DNA of 17,883 nucleotides from DATFPQ01 sp035264765 (GCA_035264765.1 DATFPQ010000242.1:1-17883); one strand, 5' to 3'. Numbered from the stretch's first letter, positions 1 to 6,562 are shown. Numbers and translations are program-made. The notes: generated by a model not told the origin, from the sequence alone.

Positions 1-137
1 TTCGGGGCGACTGGCGAGGCCGAGGCCCCGGCGGCGAGGACGCTCAACCCGGCGGTGCCGCCGAAGGATCCACCGGATGATGGCGCGCCGCCGCTGAACC
101 GGGCGCAGCGCCGCGCGGCGCCCAGGGCGCCCGGCGG

Positions 138-575
138 ATGGCGGTCACCGAGACCGGCGTGCCGCTCAGCGCCGGCCTGGCCCGCCGGCTGGCCTGCGAC
201 GCCACGCTCATCCCGATGGTGCTGGGGTCGGCGTCCGAGCCGGTGGACGTGGGCCGGGCCACCCGGCTGATCCCCCCGGCGATCCGGCGGGCGCTGATCG
301 CCCGCGACCGCGGCTGCGCCTTCCCCGGCTGCCGGCGCCCACCGCGTTGGTGCGACGCCCACCACATCCAGCACTGGGCCGACGGCGGACCGACGTCCCT
401 GGTGAACCTGGTGCTGCTCTGCGACTTCCCCCACGACCTGATCCACCACGGCCAATGGACCGTGACGATCACCGACGGGCGTCCGGTGTTCATCCCGCCC
501 GCGTGGCTCGACCCGACCAGGTCACCGGGACCCACCGACCCCAGGCCGCGTGACGCCGTGCTGCCGGTGAGCTGA
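138..575 (+). CDS. DUF222/HNH endonuclease, C-terminal part (5' end cut by window, probable frameshift)
   Basis: This is the C-terminal HNH nuclease domain of the DUF222 (13E12-like) family that is multicopy in many actinomycetes. Visible motifs are ARRLACDATLIPMVLG, then CAFPGCRRPPRWCDAHH, then a Zn-type LVNLVLLC before the closing histidines. The usual LCxxHHxxxH segment here reads LCDFPHDLIHH, so two of the usual histidines are replaced, but the last ones remain. The frame is closed upstream by TGA at 78-80, and the ATG at 138 has no ribosome site. The family's preceding linker (Pro/Ala/Arg rich, ending APGGWR) is readable in a different frame from base 1 to about 141. A frameshift near 135-141 is therefore likely, in the gene or in the assembly. 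No partner gene is visible. Family call is firm; whether it is functional is not. Confidence 0.7.
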   Translation: MAVTETGVPLSAGLARRLACDATLIPMVLGSASEPVDVGRATRLIPPAIRRALIARDRGCAFPGCRRPPRWCDAHHIQHWADGGPTSLVNLVLLCDFPHDLIHHGQWTVTITDGRPVFIPPAWLDPTRSPGPTDPRPRDAVLPVS

Positions 576-772
576 CGTGCCGTGCCGCGGCGGTGGTCGC
601 GGACCTGGTCACTGACGTGGTGTTGCTGACGTGACGGACTGCCGATGGGCCGAGGCGTTGTGGTCGAGCAGCCGACCTCCTGGCGGTGACGTCGTGGCGG
701 CCTACGTCGTGGCGTCCGACCTCATCGCAGCCAGCCATCAGGGGGCCGGCCTCCTGCAGCGACGTCAAGGCA

Positions 773-791
773 GCCTGCCCTCAGGGCAGGC
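773..791 (-). terminator. Hairpin containing the pfkB stop codon
   Basis: GCCTGCCC and GGGCAGGC form a perfect 8-bp stem around a 3-base loop. The loop (781-783) is exactly the TGA stop of the PfkB gene read on the minus strand. There is no T-run after it, so it is a candidate for a U-less actinobacterial terminator or a 3'-end stabiliser rather than a classical intrinsic terminator. Confidence 0.45.
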
Positions 792-1785
792 GGTGATGCG
801 CCGCCGCCGAGTCGAGCTCCCGGCGGGTGGGCGGCTGCGCGCCGGCGCGGCCGCAGGTCACGGAGGAGGTCCACACCGCGCGGCTCAGGGCCTCGTGAAC
901 CTGCTCGGAGTCCGCCTCGTGCAGCGCCCGACGGGCCTGTGCGCTCCCTAGCAGCCCGGCGTCCAGCAGACCGGAGAGGAGACCGGACATGAAAGCGTCT
1001 CCGGCGCCCACGGTGTCGATCACGTGGACCGGCCGCGGCGCGACGGCGAGCAGCTCGTCGGGTTGGGACGACCGCGTCGCCGTGGCTCCCTGCTCGCCCC
1101 GCGTGACGACGACGAGGGCCGGCCCGAGCGCGGCCCAGCGCCGTACGACGTCGTCGGCCGACTCGCCGGGGTACAGCCAGGCCAGGTCCTCGTCGCTGGC
1201 CTTAACCACATCGCTCGCGCCCACCAGACGCTCGACGCCAGGGCGCTCGTCGTCGGGCGAGCCCATGATCCTGGGCCGCATGTTGGGGTCGTACGAGGTC
1301 GTCGCCCCGGCTGCAGCCGCTGCGGCCACGGCAGCGCGCACGCGTTCTGCACCAGGCGACAGGGTGGCGGCGATCGACCCCGTGTGCACGTGCGCGATCC
1401 CGGTGAGGTCCACCTCCGGAAGGTCCCAGACCAGGTCGAAGACGTACGTGGCGCCGCCGTTGACGTCGAGGGTGGCGGTCGCAGTGGAGGTCGCTCCTTC
1501 CACCAGCGAGCCCTCGGTGAGCCGGACCCCGTCGCGCTCGAGGTGGTCCTGGACCATCCGCCCGTCCTCGTCCCGGCCCAGGCGGGTGGCGAACCGGACG
1601 TCGTGCCCCAGACGCGCCAGCCCGAGGGCCACGTTGGCCGGACTTCCGCCGGGGTGCCGGTCGACCCGCCGGGCCGAGCTGCTCGACTGCGGGCCGTCCT
1701 GGGACGGACCCCGGTCCACGACGTCGACGAGGGCCTCGCCCACGACGAGCACCGGCACCGTCACCGGGGGTTCGAGAGCAGCCAC
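781..1785 (-). CDS. PfkB-family carbohydrate kinase (fructokinase-like)
   Basis: ATP-dependent sugar kinase of the ribokinase/PfkB fold, 334 residues, a normal family length. It has GGSPANVALGLARLG (residues 46-60, the first PfkB signature), DPNMRP (166-171), VVVTRGEQG near 225-233 (nucleotide side), and the second signature DTVGAGDAF (257-265) with the catalytic base Asp263. The DPNMRP and GGSPAN pattern resembles fructokinases, but substrate cannot be fixed. The frame is open further upstream, but that stretch is antisense-frame shadow of the peroxiredoxin gene. GTG at 1785 is chosen because AGGAGG lies 7 bases before it and the N-terminus then begins with the expected VLVVGEALVD. It overlaps the 3' end of the peroxiredoxin gene by 25 bases, so the two are probably translationally coupled. 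It is the last gene of the glpX operon. Confidence 0.88.
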   Translation of the reverse strand: MAALEPPVTVPVLVVGEALVDVVDRGPSQDGPQSSSSARRVDRHPGGSPANVALGLARLGHDVRFATRLGRDEDGRMVQDHLERDGVRLTEGSLVEGATSTATATLDVNGGATYVFDLVWDLPEVDLTGIAHVHTGSIAATLSPGAERVRAAVAAAAAAGATTSYDPNMRPRIMGSPDDERPGVERLVGASDVVKASDEDLAWLYPGESADDVVRRWAALGPALVVVTRGEQGATATRSSQPDELLAVAPRPVHVIDTVGAGDAFMSGLLSGLLDAGLLGSAQARRALHEADSEQVHEALSRAVWTSSVTCGRAGAQPPTRRELDSAAAHHRLP

Positions 1786-2339
1786 GAGAGCACCTCCTGC
1801 GGGTGGGAGTCGGGCGGGAACACGGGGTACCAGACGTGCTCGACCACGCCGTCCCGTACGAGCAGCGTCAACCGCCGCAGCAGCACCTGGCCGGCTGCCT
1901 CGAAGGTCGGCAGGTCCAGCGCCCGGGTCAGCGCCAGGTCGGCGTCCGACAGCAAGGGGTAGGGAAGGTGCAGCCGGGTGGCTGCCTCCCGCTGGTAGTC
2001 GGGATCCTGCGTGGACAGCCCGACGACGCCGGCGCCGGCCGCGCGCAGCTCGGCGTAGTGGTCCCGGAAGGCGCAGCTCTCGGGTGTGCACCCGCGCGCC
2101 CCCGGGATCGTGTCCCAGTCCTCGACCAGCGGCGCCTCGTCGGGCCGACCGGTGCGGGGGTAGGCGTAGACGACGGTGCGGCCGGTCAGCACGGATAGGT
2201 CCAGCGGGTCCCCGGACGTGGCCGGCAGGGTAAGCGCCGGTACGCGTCGGCCGAGCAGGTGGTCGGCGGCACCGTCGTCGACCGGGCTGGGCAGATCCTC
2301 GGGAAGTCGGGTCGGGTCGTACCCGGGCAGCTCACCCAC
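1761..2339 (-). CDS. PrxQ/BCP-like peroxiredoxin
   Basis: Thiol peroxidase of the AhpC/TSA superfamily, 192 residues, cytosolic (no signal peptide). The active site reads GCTPESCAFRDH. Cys84 is the expected peroxidatic cysteine and Cys89, five residues on, the expected resolving cysteine, as in atypical two-cysteine PrxQ/BCP proteins. The region before it (YPRTGRPDEAPLVEDWDTIPGARG) is longer than the short loop of E. coli BCP, which marks a distinct subgroup. Start is GTG at 2339, only 2 bases after the glpX stop; no other start fits. It lies between glpX and the PfkB kinase in one operon. A link between carbon flux and peroxide removal is inference only. Confidence 0.85.
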   Translation of the reverse strand: MGELPGYDPTRLPEDLPSPVDDGAADHLLGRRVPALTLPATSGDPLDLSVLTGRTVVYAYPRTGRPDEAPLVEDWDTIPGARGCTPESCAFRDHYAELRAAGAGVVGLSTQDPDYQREAATRLHLPYPLLSDADLALTRALDLPTFEAAGQVLLRRLTLLVRDGVVEHVWYPVFPPDSHPQEVLSWLLSNPR

Positions 2340-2341
2340 GC

Positions 2342-3412
2342 TCAGCTGCCCTGCTCGAAGTCCACGGCGCTGTACGCCCGCAGCTTGCTCAGCCGATGGT
2401 GGCTCTCGATCACCCGGATCGTCCCGCTCTTGGACCGCATCACCAGCGAGTGGGTCGTCGCGCCCCCCGCTCGGTACCGCACGCCGCGCAGCAGCTCGCC
2501 GTCGGTGATGCCCGTGGCGACGAAGAAGACGTTGTCACTGCGCACCAGGTCGTCGGTGCCGAGCACGCGGTCGAGGTCGTGTCCGGCGTCCAGCGCCTTG
2601 GCCCGCTCCGCGTCGTCGCGCGGCCACAGCCGGCCCTGGATCGTCCCGCCCAGGCACTTGATGGCGCAGGCGGCGATGATGCCCTCGGGCGTGCCGCCCA
2701 CTCCCAGCAGCAGGTCGACGCCGGTGTCCGGCCGGGCCGCCATGATGGCGCCGGCGACGTCCCCATCGGAGATCAACCGGATCCGGGCGCCCGTCGACCT
2801 GACCTGCTCGATCAGCTCGGCGTGCCGGGGCCGGTCCAGGATCACGACCGTCACGTCGTACGGCGACTCTCGCTTGGCCTCGGCGACCCGTCGGATGTTC
2901 TCCTCGACCGGCAGCCGGATGTCCACGACGTCCGCGGCGTCGGGGCCCGTGACCAGCTTGTCCATGTAGAACACGGCGCTCGGGTCGTACATCGAGCCCC
3001 GGTCCGCCACGGCGAGCACCGACACGGCGTTGTTCTGGCCCTTGCTCGTCAGGCTCGTGCCGTCGATCGGGTCCACGGCGACGTCGCACTCGGCGCCGGA
3101 CCCGTCCCCGACCCGCTCTCCGTTGAACAGCATGGGGGCGTCGTCCTTCTCGCCCTCGCCGATCACGACGACGCCGTTCATCGACACGGTACTGATCAAG
3201 GTCCGCATCGCCCGGACGGCGGCACCGTCTGCCCGGTTCTTGTCCCCGCGCCCCACCCACCGTCCGCCCGCCATGGCCGCGGCCTCCGTGACCCGGACCA
3301 GCTCGAGCGCGAGGTTGCGGTCCGGCTGCTCAGGGCTCACCTGCAGCGACTCCGGCAGGGCCTGCAGTTCAGTGGGCTGATCCGCCATCCGGTCAGTGGG
3401 CTGATCCGCCAT
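2342..3412 (-). CDS. glpX: Class II fructose-1,6-bisphosphatase
   Basis: Metal-dependent hydrolysis of fructose 1,6-bisphosphate to fructose 6-phosphate, the committed step of gluconeogenesis; GlpX is the usual FBPase of actinomycetes. Numbered from the chosen start, GEGEKDDAPM is at 85-94 and the lithium-sensitive phosphatase metal motif DPIDGT at 114-119, followed by GVGGTPEGIIAACAIKCLGG in the C-terminal half. Length 356 fits the family. Three in-frame ATGs exist at 3430, 3412 and 3388. Only 3412 has a Shine-Dalgarno (AGGAG, 8 bases upstream); 3388 is a copy made by a perfect 24-base duplication. First gene of the operon, reading into the peroxiredoxin gene 2 bases downstream, and divergent from the DUF4245 gene as in mycobacteria. 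Confidence 0.95.
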   Translation of the reverse strand: MADQPTDRMADQPTELQALPESLQVSPEQPDRNLALELVRVTEAAAMAGGRWVGRGDKNRADGAAVRAMRTLISTVSMNGVVVIGEGEKDDAPMLFNGERVGDGSGAECDVAVDPIDGTSLTSKGQNNAVSVLAVADRGSMYDPSAVFYMDKLVTGPDAADVVDIRLPVEENIRRVAEAKRESPYDVTVVILDRPRHAELIEQVRSTGARIRLISDGDVAGAIMAARPDTGVDLLLGVGGTPEGIIAACAIKCLGGTIQGRLWPRDDAERAKALDAGHDLDRVLGTDDLVRSDNVFFVATGITDGELLRGVRYRAGGATTHSLVMRSKSGTIRVIESHHRLSKLRAYSAVDFEQGS

Positions 3413-3416
3413 CCGG
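3369..3416. repeat. Perfect 24-bp tandem duplication spanning the glpX start
   Basis: Two identical 24-base copies (3369-3392 and 3393-3416). On the minus strand each carries an ATG and encodes MADQPT, giving the protein start MADQPTDRMADQPTE. The copy number is a multiple of three, so the frame is kept. Only the outer ATG has a ribosome site. Confidence 0.9.
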
Positions 3417-3510
3417 CTCTCTCCTCGCATCGTCGGTCAGGAGGCCGTCGCTGCCTGCGCAGCGGCTACGGGTCGCGCGGACGGTGGACGGTCCGGGGCA
3501 CCGCACGGCG

Positions 3511-3516
3511 ATGCTA
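3511..3516 (-). promoter_or_regulatory. Candidate -10 of the glpX operon
   Basis: TAGCAT on the minus strand, the same hexamer seen ahead of ychF. It would give a leader of roughly 90 bases before the glpX start, which carries an AGGAG site. No convincing -35 was seen. Confidence 0.35.
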
Positions 3517-3553
3517 GCGGTCGGCCGCCGCACGCGCCGCGACCGCGATCAGG

Positions 3554-3559
3554 GACCAT
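3554..3559 (+). promoter_or_regulatory. Candidate leaderless -10 for the DUF4245 gene
   Basis: GACCAT ends 6 bases before the GTG at 3566. It is a one-mismatch variant of the TANNNT-6-GTG layout found at several genes in this window. Confidence 0.4.
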
Positions 3560-3565
3560 GGGGGA

Positions 3566-4213
3566 GTGAGCACCGCCGACCAGAGTCCTGCCCAGGCCTC
3601 CGGGCAGCGCCCCGCCGCGTCCGCGGAGGCCCTGCCGGACGAGGCCGCGCGGGTGCAGCTGGAGGCCGCGGCCTACTCGGCTCAGCGCCGGACCGAGCGC
3701 CAGCGCGCCGGCTGGCAGTCCATGGTGCTCTCCATGGCCGTGGTGGTGGGCATCGTGCTCGCGCTGCTGCTGCTCGTGCCCCGCGTCAACTCGATCACCC
3801 AGCCACCCGTCAACGTCGGGCTCGGCGCGCGCGCCGCCAGCTCGCAGGTGGAGTTCACGCCGTCGGTGCCCACCGGCCTTCCAGCGGGGTGGCGGCCGAC
3901 GAGCGTCCGTACCACCCGGTCGACGGCCGGGGTCCTGATGTGGCACGTCGGCTACCAGACGCCGGACCAGCAGTACGCCGCCGTGCAGCAGGGCAAGGAC
4001 GCGCCGACCGAATGGGTTCGGGCGCAGGTCAACCGCGCGGCCACGGCCGGCACCGAGCAGGTTGGCGGCGCTGAGTGGACCCGGTACATCCGCGCCGACA
4101 AGACGCAGAACAGCCTGGTGCGGGTCCACGGTGGCGTGACCACGGTGGTCACCGGAACGGCCGGCTTCGAGGAACTGGCCCAGCTGGCGTCCACCCTGCG
4201 TCCCGCGCCCTGA
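3566..4213 (+). CDS. DUF4245 family single-pass membrane protein
   Basis: 215 residues. An N-terminal cytosolic tail of about 50 residues rich in Ala, Gln and Arg is followed by one transmembrane helix (about 52-71, VLSMAVVVGIVLALLLLVP) and a soluble, presumably extracytoplasmic domain to the end. This layout and the position divergent from glpX match the DUF4245 family, which has no established function. GTG at 3566 is the only sensible start and has a -10-like hexamer 6 bases upstream. The gene faces xseB end to end. Its last six codons including the stop are tandemly repeated downstream, so alternative stops would add LRPAP units. I do not assign a role. Confidence 0.85.
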   Translation: MSTADQSPAQASGQRPAASAEALPDEAARVQLEAAAYSAQRRTERQRAGWQSMVLSMAVVVGIVLALLLLVPRVNSITQPPVNVGLGARAASSQVEFTPSVPTGLPAGWRPTSVRTTRSTAGVLMWHVGYQTPDQQYAAVQQGKDAPTEWVRAQVNRAATAGTEQVGGAEWTRYIRADKTQNSLVRVHGGVTTVVTGTAGFEELAQLASTLRPAP

Positions 4214-4249
4214 CTGCGTCCCGCGCCCTGACTGCGTCCCGCGCCCCGA
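4196..4249. repeat. 18-bp tandem repeat, three copies, carrying the DUF4245 stop codon
   Basis: Copies at 4196-4213, 4214-4231 and 4232-4249; unit CTGCGTCCCGCGCCCTGA. The third copy has one change (CCGA in place of CTGA), removing its stop. The first copy is the real gene end, encoding LRPAP and the stop. Confidence 0.9.
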
Positions 4250-4262
4250 CAGCGCTCTGGCC

Positions 4263-4347
4263 CTGACTGCGAGCTCGCCGTGACCGTGACGTGGCCGTGA
4301 CTGCGACGTGGCCGTGAGTGTGACCTGGCCCTGAGCCCGACCCGGGC
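4263..4347. repeat. 17-bp imperfect tandem repeats, five units
   Basis: Units at 4263, 4280, 4297, 4314 and 4331, each 17 bases, approximately GTGACTGCGACGTGGCC. The last unit is the most diverged and runs into a self-complementary GGGCCCCGGGCCC stretch. It occupies most of the gap between the convergent DUF4245 and xseB genes; no gene is seen in it. Confidence 0.75.
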
Positions 4348-4439
4348 CCCGGGCCCCACTCGAGCCGGCGTCTCCTGGCTCTCCGTCTCCACCACTGGCG
4401 CCGGGTTCAGCCTGGGCGGTCCCTTGGCTGCCTGCGTGG

Positions 4440-4457
4440 GCCTCCTGTTCTGGAGGC
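4440..4457. terminator. Hairpin between DUF4245 and xseB
   Basis: GCCTCC, six-base loop, GGAGGC: a 6-bp stem 25 bases past the xseB stop and between convergent genes. No T-run on either strand. A plausible weak bidirectional terminator. Confidence 0.3.
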
Positions 4458-4481
4458 AGACGACGGACGCCGTGGCGCGGG

Positions 4482-4733
4482 TCAGCCGCGCGGCGTCCCC
4501 GTCGTGGCCCCGGCGTCACTGGCGGTGCGCCGGGCGGCGTCCAGTCGGTCGCGGGCGCCGTCCAGCCAGGTCTGGCAGCAGGCGGCCAACGCCTCGCCCC
4601 GCTCCCACAGGGCGAGGGCCTCCTCCAGGCTGGTCCCGCCGGTCTCCAGGCGGCGAACGACCTCGACCAGCTCGTCCCGGGCCTGCTCGTAGCCGAGGGA
4701 CTGGACGTCGTCGGGCTCGCTGGTGGGCACCAC
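4482..4733 (-). CDS. xseB: Exodeoxyribonuclease VII small subunit
   Basis: Small subunit of exonuclease VII, which with XseA degrades single-stranded DNA from both ends to oligonucleotides. 83 residues, normal length. The family core SLGYEQARDELVEVVRRLE is followed by GGTSLEEALALWERGEALA and a helical tail ending LDGARDRLDAA. Two adjacent GTG codons (4733 and 4730) can start it. A TAGGCT hexamer ending at 4737 is 3 bases from the first and 6 from the second, so by the pattern of this window 4730 may be the true start of a leaderless mRNA. Unusually, xseA is not directly upstream: a GNAT gene on the other strand sits between them, so xseB has its own promoter. Confidence 0.93.
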   Translation of the reverse strand: MVPTSEPDDVQSLGYEQARDELVEVVRRLETGGTSLEEALALWERGEALAACCQTWLDGARDRLDAARRTASDAGATTGTPRG

Positions 4734-4736
4734 GGC

Positions 4737-4742
4737 AGCCTA
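4737..4742 (-). promoter_or_regulatory. Candidate leaderless -10 for xseB
   Basis: TAGGCT on the minus strand, 6 bases before the second GTG (4730). It lies only 23 bases from the opposed GNAT -10 hexamer, so the two would share their upstream region. Confidence 0.45.
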
Positions 4743-4765
4743 CCGAGCGGCGGGCAAGGGCCGCG

Positions 4766-4771
4766 TACCGT
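4766..4771 (+). promoter_or_regulatory. Candidate leaderless -10 for the GNAT gene
   Basis: TACCGT, then 7 bases, then GTG at 4779, with no Shine-Dalgarno. Confidence 0.4.
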
Positions 4772-4778
4772 CGTCGCG

Positions 4779-5353
4779 GTGCAGACCCTGCAGGCGCGCC
4801 GTGCCGAACCCGCCGACGCACCCGAGCTCACCCGACTGCGCGCGGTGATGTCGCGGCCTTGGGGAACGAAGCGGACGACGGCTGGCGGGCGGCGTGCAAG
4901 GGCGGACTCGCGCGAGCAGCTCGCCGGAGAGCAGATGGCGACGTTCGTGGTCGACGCCCAAGAAGGTTCGGAACTCGCCTGCTCGGTGGTCGGGACGCTC
5001 GACCGCCGACTCCCCGGACCGGGGCGTCCTCGGACAAATATTGCCGTCGGAGATGTGTCGTCCATGGCGACCGACCCACGCTGGCGTCGTCGCGGCATGG
5101 CCCGGGTGGCGCTGCAGGCGCTGCTGAAGTGGTTGGCCGCCCGAGGCGCGGTGGAGGTGAGACTGAGCGCGACAGCAGCCGGTGGAGGTGAGACTGAGTG
5201 CGACAGCGGGCCGGCGAGCCTCTCTACCGCGCTCTCGGTTTCAGCGATCCGACCCACCGGGCGCTGCGACTCCGGCTCGCCCAGCACGCGGGCGCCCAGT
5301 CAGCCGCGGCGAGCTTCGGCGGCCAGCTCCCCGCCGGCGACGCGCAACCGTAG
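4779..5353 (+). pseudogene. GNAT N-acetyltransferase gene, broken by a 32-bp tandem duplication
   Basis: The start encodes MQTLQARRAEPADAPELTRLR, then EQLAGEQMATFVVDA, the strand NIAVGDVSSMATDPRW and the acetyl-CoA loop RRRGMARVALQALLKWL, all typical GNAT features. At 5151-5213 a 31-base segment is repeated with one extra base, which shifts the frame. As it stands the frame runs on to a stop at 5423 with an unrelated Ser/Arg/Pro tail. Removing the 32-base insertion restores GEPLYRALGFSDPTHRALRLRL, the expected GNAT ending, with a stop at 5353. Near 4850-4915 the family-like GNEADDGWRAAC lies in another frame, suggesting two compensating indels. The 3' end overlaps xseA by 54 bases. Assembly error is the alternative, but three separate lesions favour decay. 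Substrate unknown. Confidence 0.75.
5151..5213. repeat. 31/32-bp tandem duplication in the GNAT gene
   Basis: Copy 1 is 5151-5181 and copy 2 is 5182-5213. They start with the same GTGGAGGTGAGACTGAG and differ by a C/T change and by AG versus GGG near the end. The net insertion of 32 bases is not a multiple of three and breaks the reading frame. Confidence 0.88.
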
Positions 5354-6550
5354 CCGCTCGCCGTCCGACACCTCGTCAGGGTCTCGGACGACGGCGCCGT
5401 CCGCGCGCTGGACCACCGCGTAGCCGCGGTCGAGCGTCGCCGCGGGTGATAGGGCGCGGACCTGGCTGGACAGGTGGCGTACGTCGTCGCGGGCGCGGTC
5501 CAGCCGGGCGCCGAGCGCCACGCGCGCGCGGTGCAGCGACGTCTCGACGGCGTGCCGACGGTCCTCGACCAGCGTGACCGGACTGGCCAGCACGGGACGG
5601 GAACGCAAGGCGTCCAGCCCGGCCTGCTCGTTGTCGACCCGGTGGACTACGGCGCGCCGCAGCCGGTCGCGTGCCGCGTGGACTCCGGCGAGCTCCTCGG
5701 CGACGTCGGGCACCACCAGCTTGGCGGCGTCCGTGGGCGTCGAGGCCCGCACGTCCGCAACAAGGTCGAGCAGCGGCGTGTCGACCTCGTGCCCGATTGC
5801 GCTCACGACGGGGGTGGTCGCTGCCGCGACGGCGCGCACCAGTGTCTCGTTGCTGAAGGGCAGCAGGTCCTCAAGCGCGCCGCCGCCACGGGCAACCACG
5901 ATCACCGACACCCTCGGGTCGGCGTCGAGCTCGCGCACGGCATCGGTGACCTGGGTCACGGCGGTGGGTCCCTGCACGGCCACCTGGCGCACCGCGAACC
6001 GCACCGCGGGCCAGCGCCTGCGGGCGTTCTCGATGACGTCCCGCTCCGCCGCGCTGGCCCGTCCGCAGACCAGCCCCACGGTGTCCGGCAGGAACGGCAG
6101 CCGCCGCTTGCGTCGGGCGTCCAGGAGGCCCTCGCTGGCAAGCACCCGCTTCAGGTGCTCGATCCGGGCCAACAGCTCGCCCACGCCGACGTGCCGGATC
6201 GCGTCGGCGGCGAGCTGCAGGCTGCCGCGCTTGGTCCAGTACGTCGGCTTGGCGTGCACGACGACGCGGGCGCCCTCGGGCAGCTCGGTGTCCATCCGGT
6301 CGAGCAGCTGCCGTGGTGCGGTGACCGACAGCGAGAAGTCCACGTCCGCGTCCCGCAGCGTGAGGTACGCCGTGGTGGTGCCGGGCCGCTGCACCAGCTG
6401 CACGACCTGTCCCTCGATCCACACCGGCGGCATCCGGTCGACGTACTCGGCGATCTTCAGGCTCAGCAGACGCACCGGCCAGGGGTGCTCGGGACTGGTG
6501 TCCAGTGCCCGCTCCGGAACTCGGCGCGGTCCGGACGGCGACGCGCTCAC
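5300..6550 (-). CDS. xseA: Exodeoxyribonuclease VII large subunit
   Basis: Catalytic large subunit of exonuclease VII, 416 residues from the chosen start. The N-terminal OB-fold, beginning SPEHPWPVRLLSLKIAEYV and VWIEGQVVQL, covers about residues 20-115. The nuclease domain follows, with VGLVCGRASAAERDVIENA, VIVVARGGGALEDLLPFSNE and SAIGHEVDTPLLDLVAD. Then comes a long Arg-rich helical region, and the ending LSPAATLDRGYAVVQ is typical. The frame is open to a GTG at 6604, but 6550 (GTG, MSASPSGPRR) is preferred because TACGCT ends exactly 6 bases before it and the family normally starts shortly before SPEHPWPV. It is divergent from ispH with 67 bases between starts. Separation from xseB by a GNAT gene is unusual, since the two are normally adjacent in an operon. 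Confidence 0.95.
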   Translation of the reverse strand: MSASPSGPRRVPERALDTSPEHPWPVRLLSLKIAEYVDRMPPVWIEGQVVQLVQRPGTTTAYLTLRDADVDFSLSVTAPRQLLDRMDTELPEGARVVVHAKPTYWTKRGSLQLAADAIRHVGVGELLARIEHLKRVLASEGLLDARRKRRLPFLPDTVGLVCGRASAAERDVIENARRRWPAVRFAVRQVAVQGPTAVTQVTDAVRELDADPRVSVIVVARGGGALEDLLPFSNETLVRAVAAATTPVVSAIGHEVDTPLLDLVADVRASTPTDAAKLVVPDVAEELAGVHAARDRLRRAVVHRVDNEQAGLDALRSRPVLASPVTLVEDRRHAVETSLHRARVALGARLDRARDDVRHLSSQVRALSPAATLDRGYAVVQRADGAVVRDPDEVSDGERLRLRVAGGELAAEARRG

Positions 6551-6556
6551 CGGGGC

Positions 6557-6562
6557 AGCGTA
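6557..6562 (-). promoter_or_regulatory. Candidate leaderless -10 for xseA
   Basis: TACGCT on the minus strand, 6 bases before GTG 6550; no Shine-Dalgarno. The same hexamer and spacing precede the methyltransferase gene at 9071. This decides the xseA start. Confidence 0.5.

Noticed and set aside
989..2233. Long plus-strand frame opposite the pfkB and peroxiredoxin genes
   Set aside because: Ser/Arg/Pro-rich translation with no motif, fully antisense to two genes with clear catalytic signatures.
4196..4347. CRISPR array
   Set aside because: Units of 17 and 18 bases directly abut without spacers and one encodes the end of a gene.
3437..5287. Very long open frame on the minus strand across the DUF4245/xseB/GNAT region
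   Set aside because: It is antisense to DUF4245 and GNAT and in another frame over xseB; its product is low-complexity Arg/Pro/Gly/Ala with no domain, as expected in GC-rich DNA.
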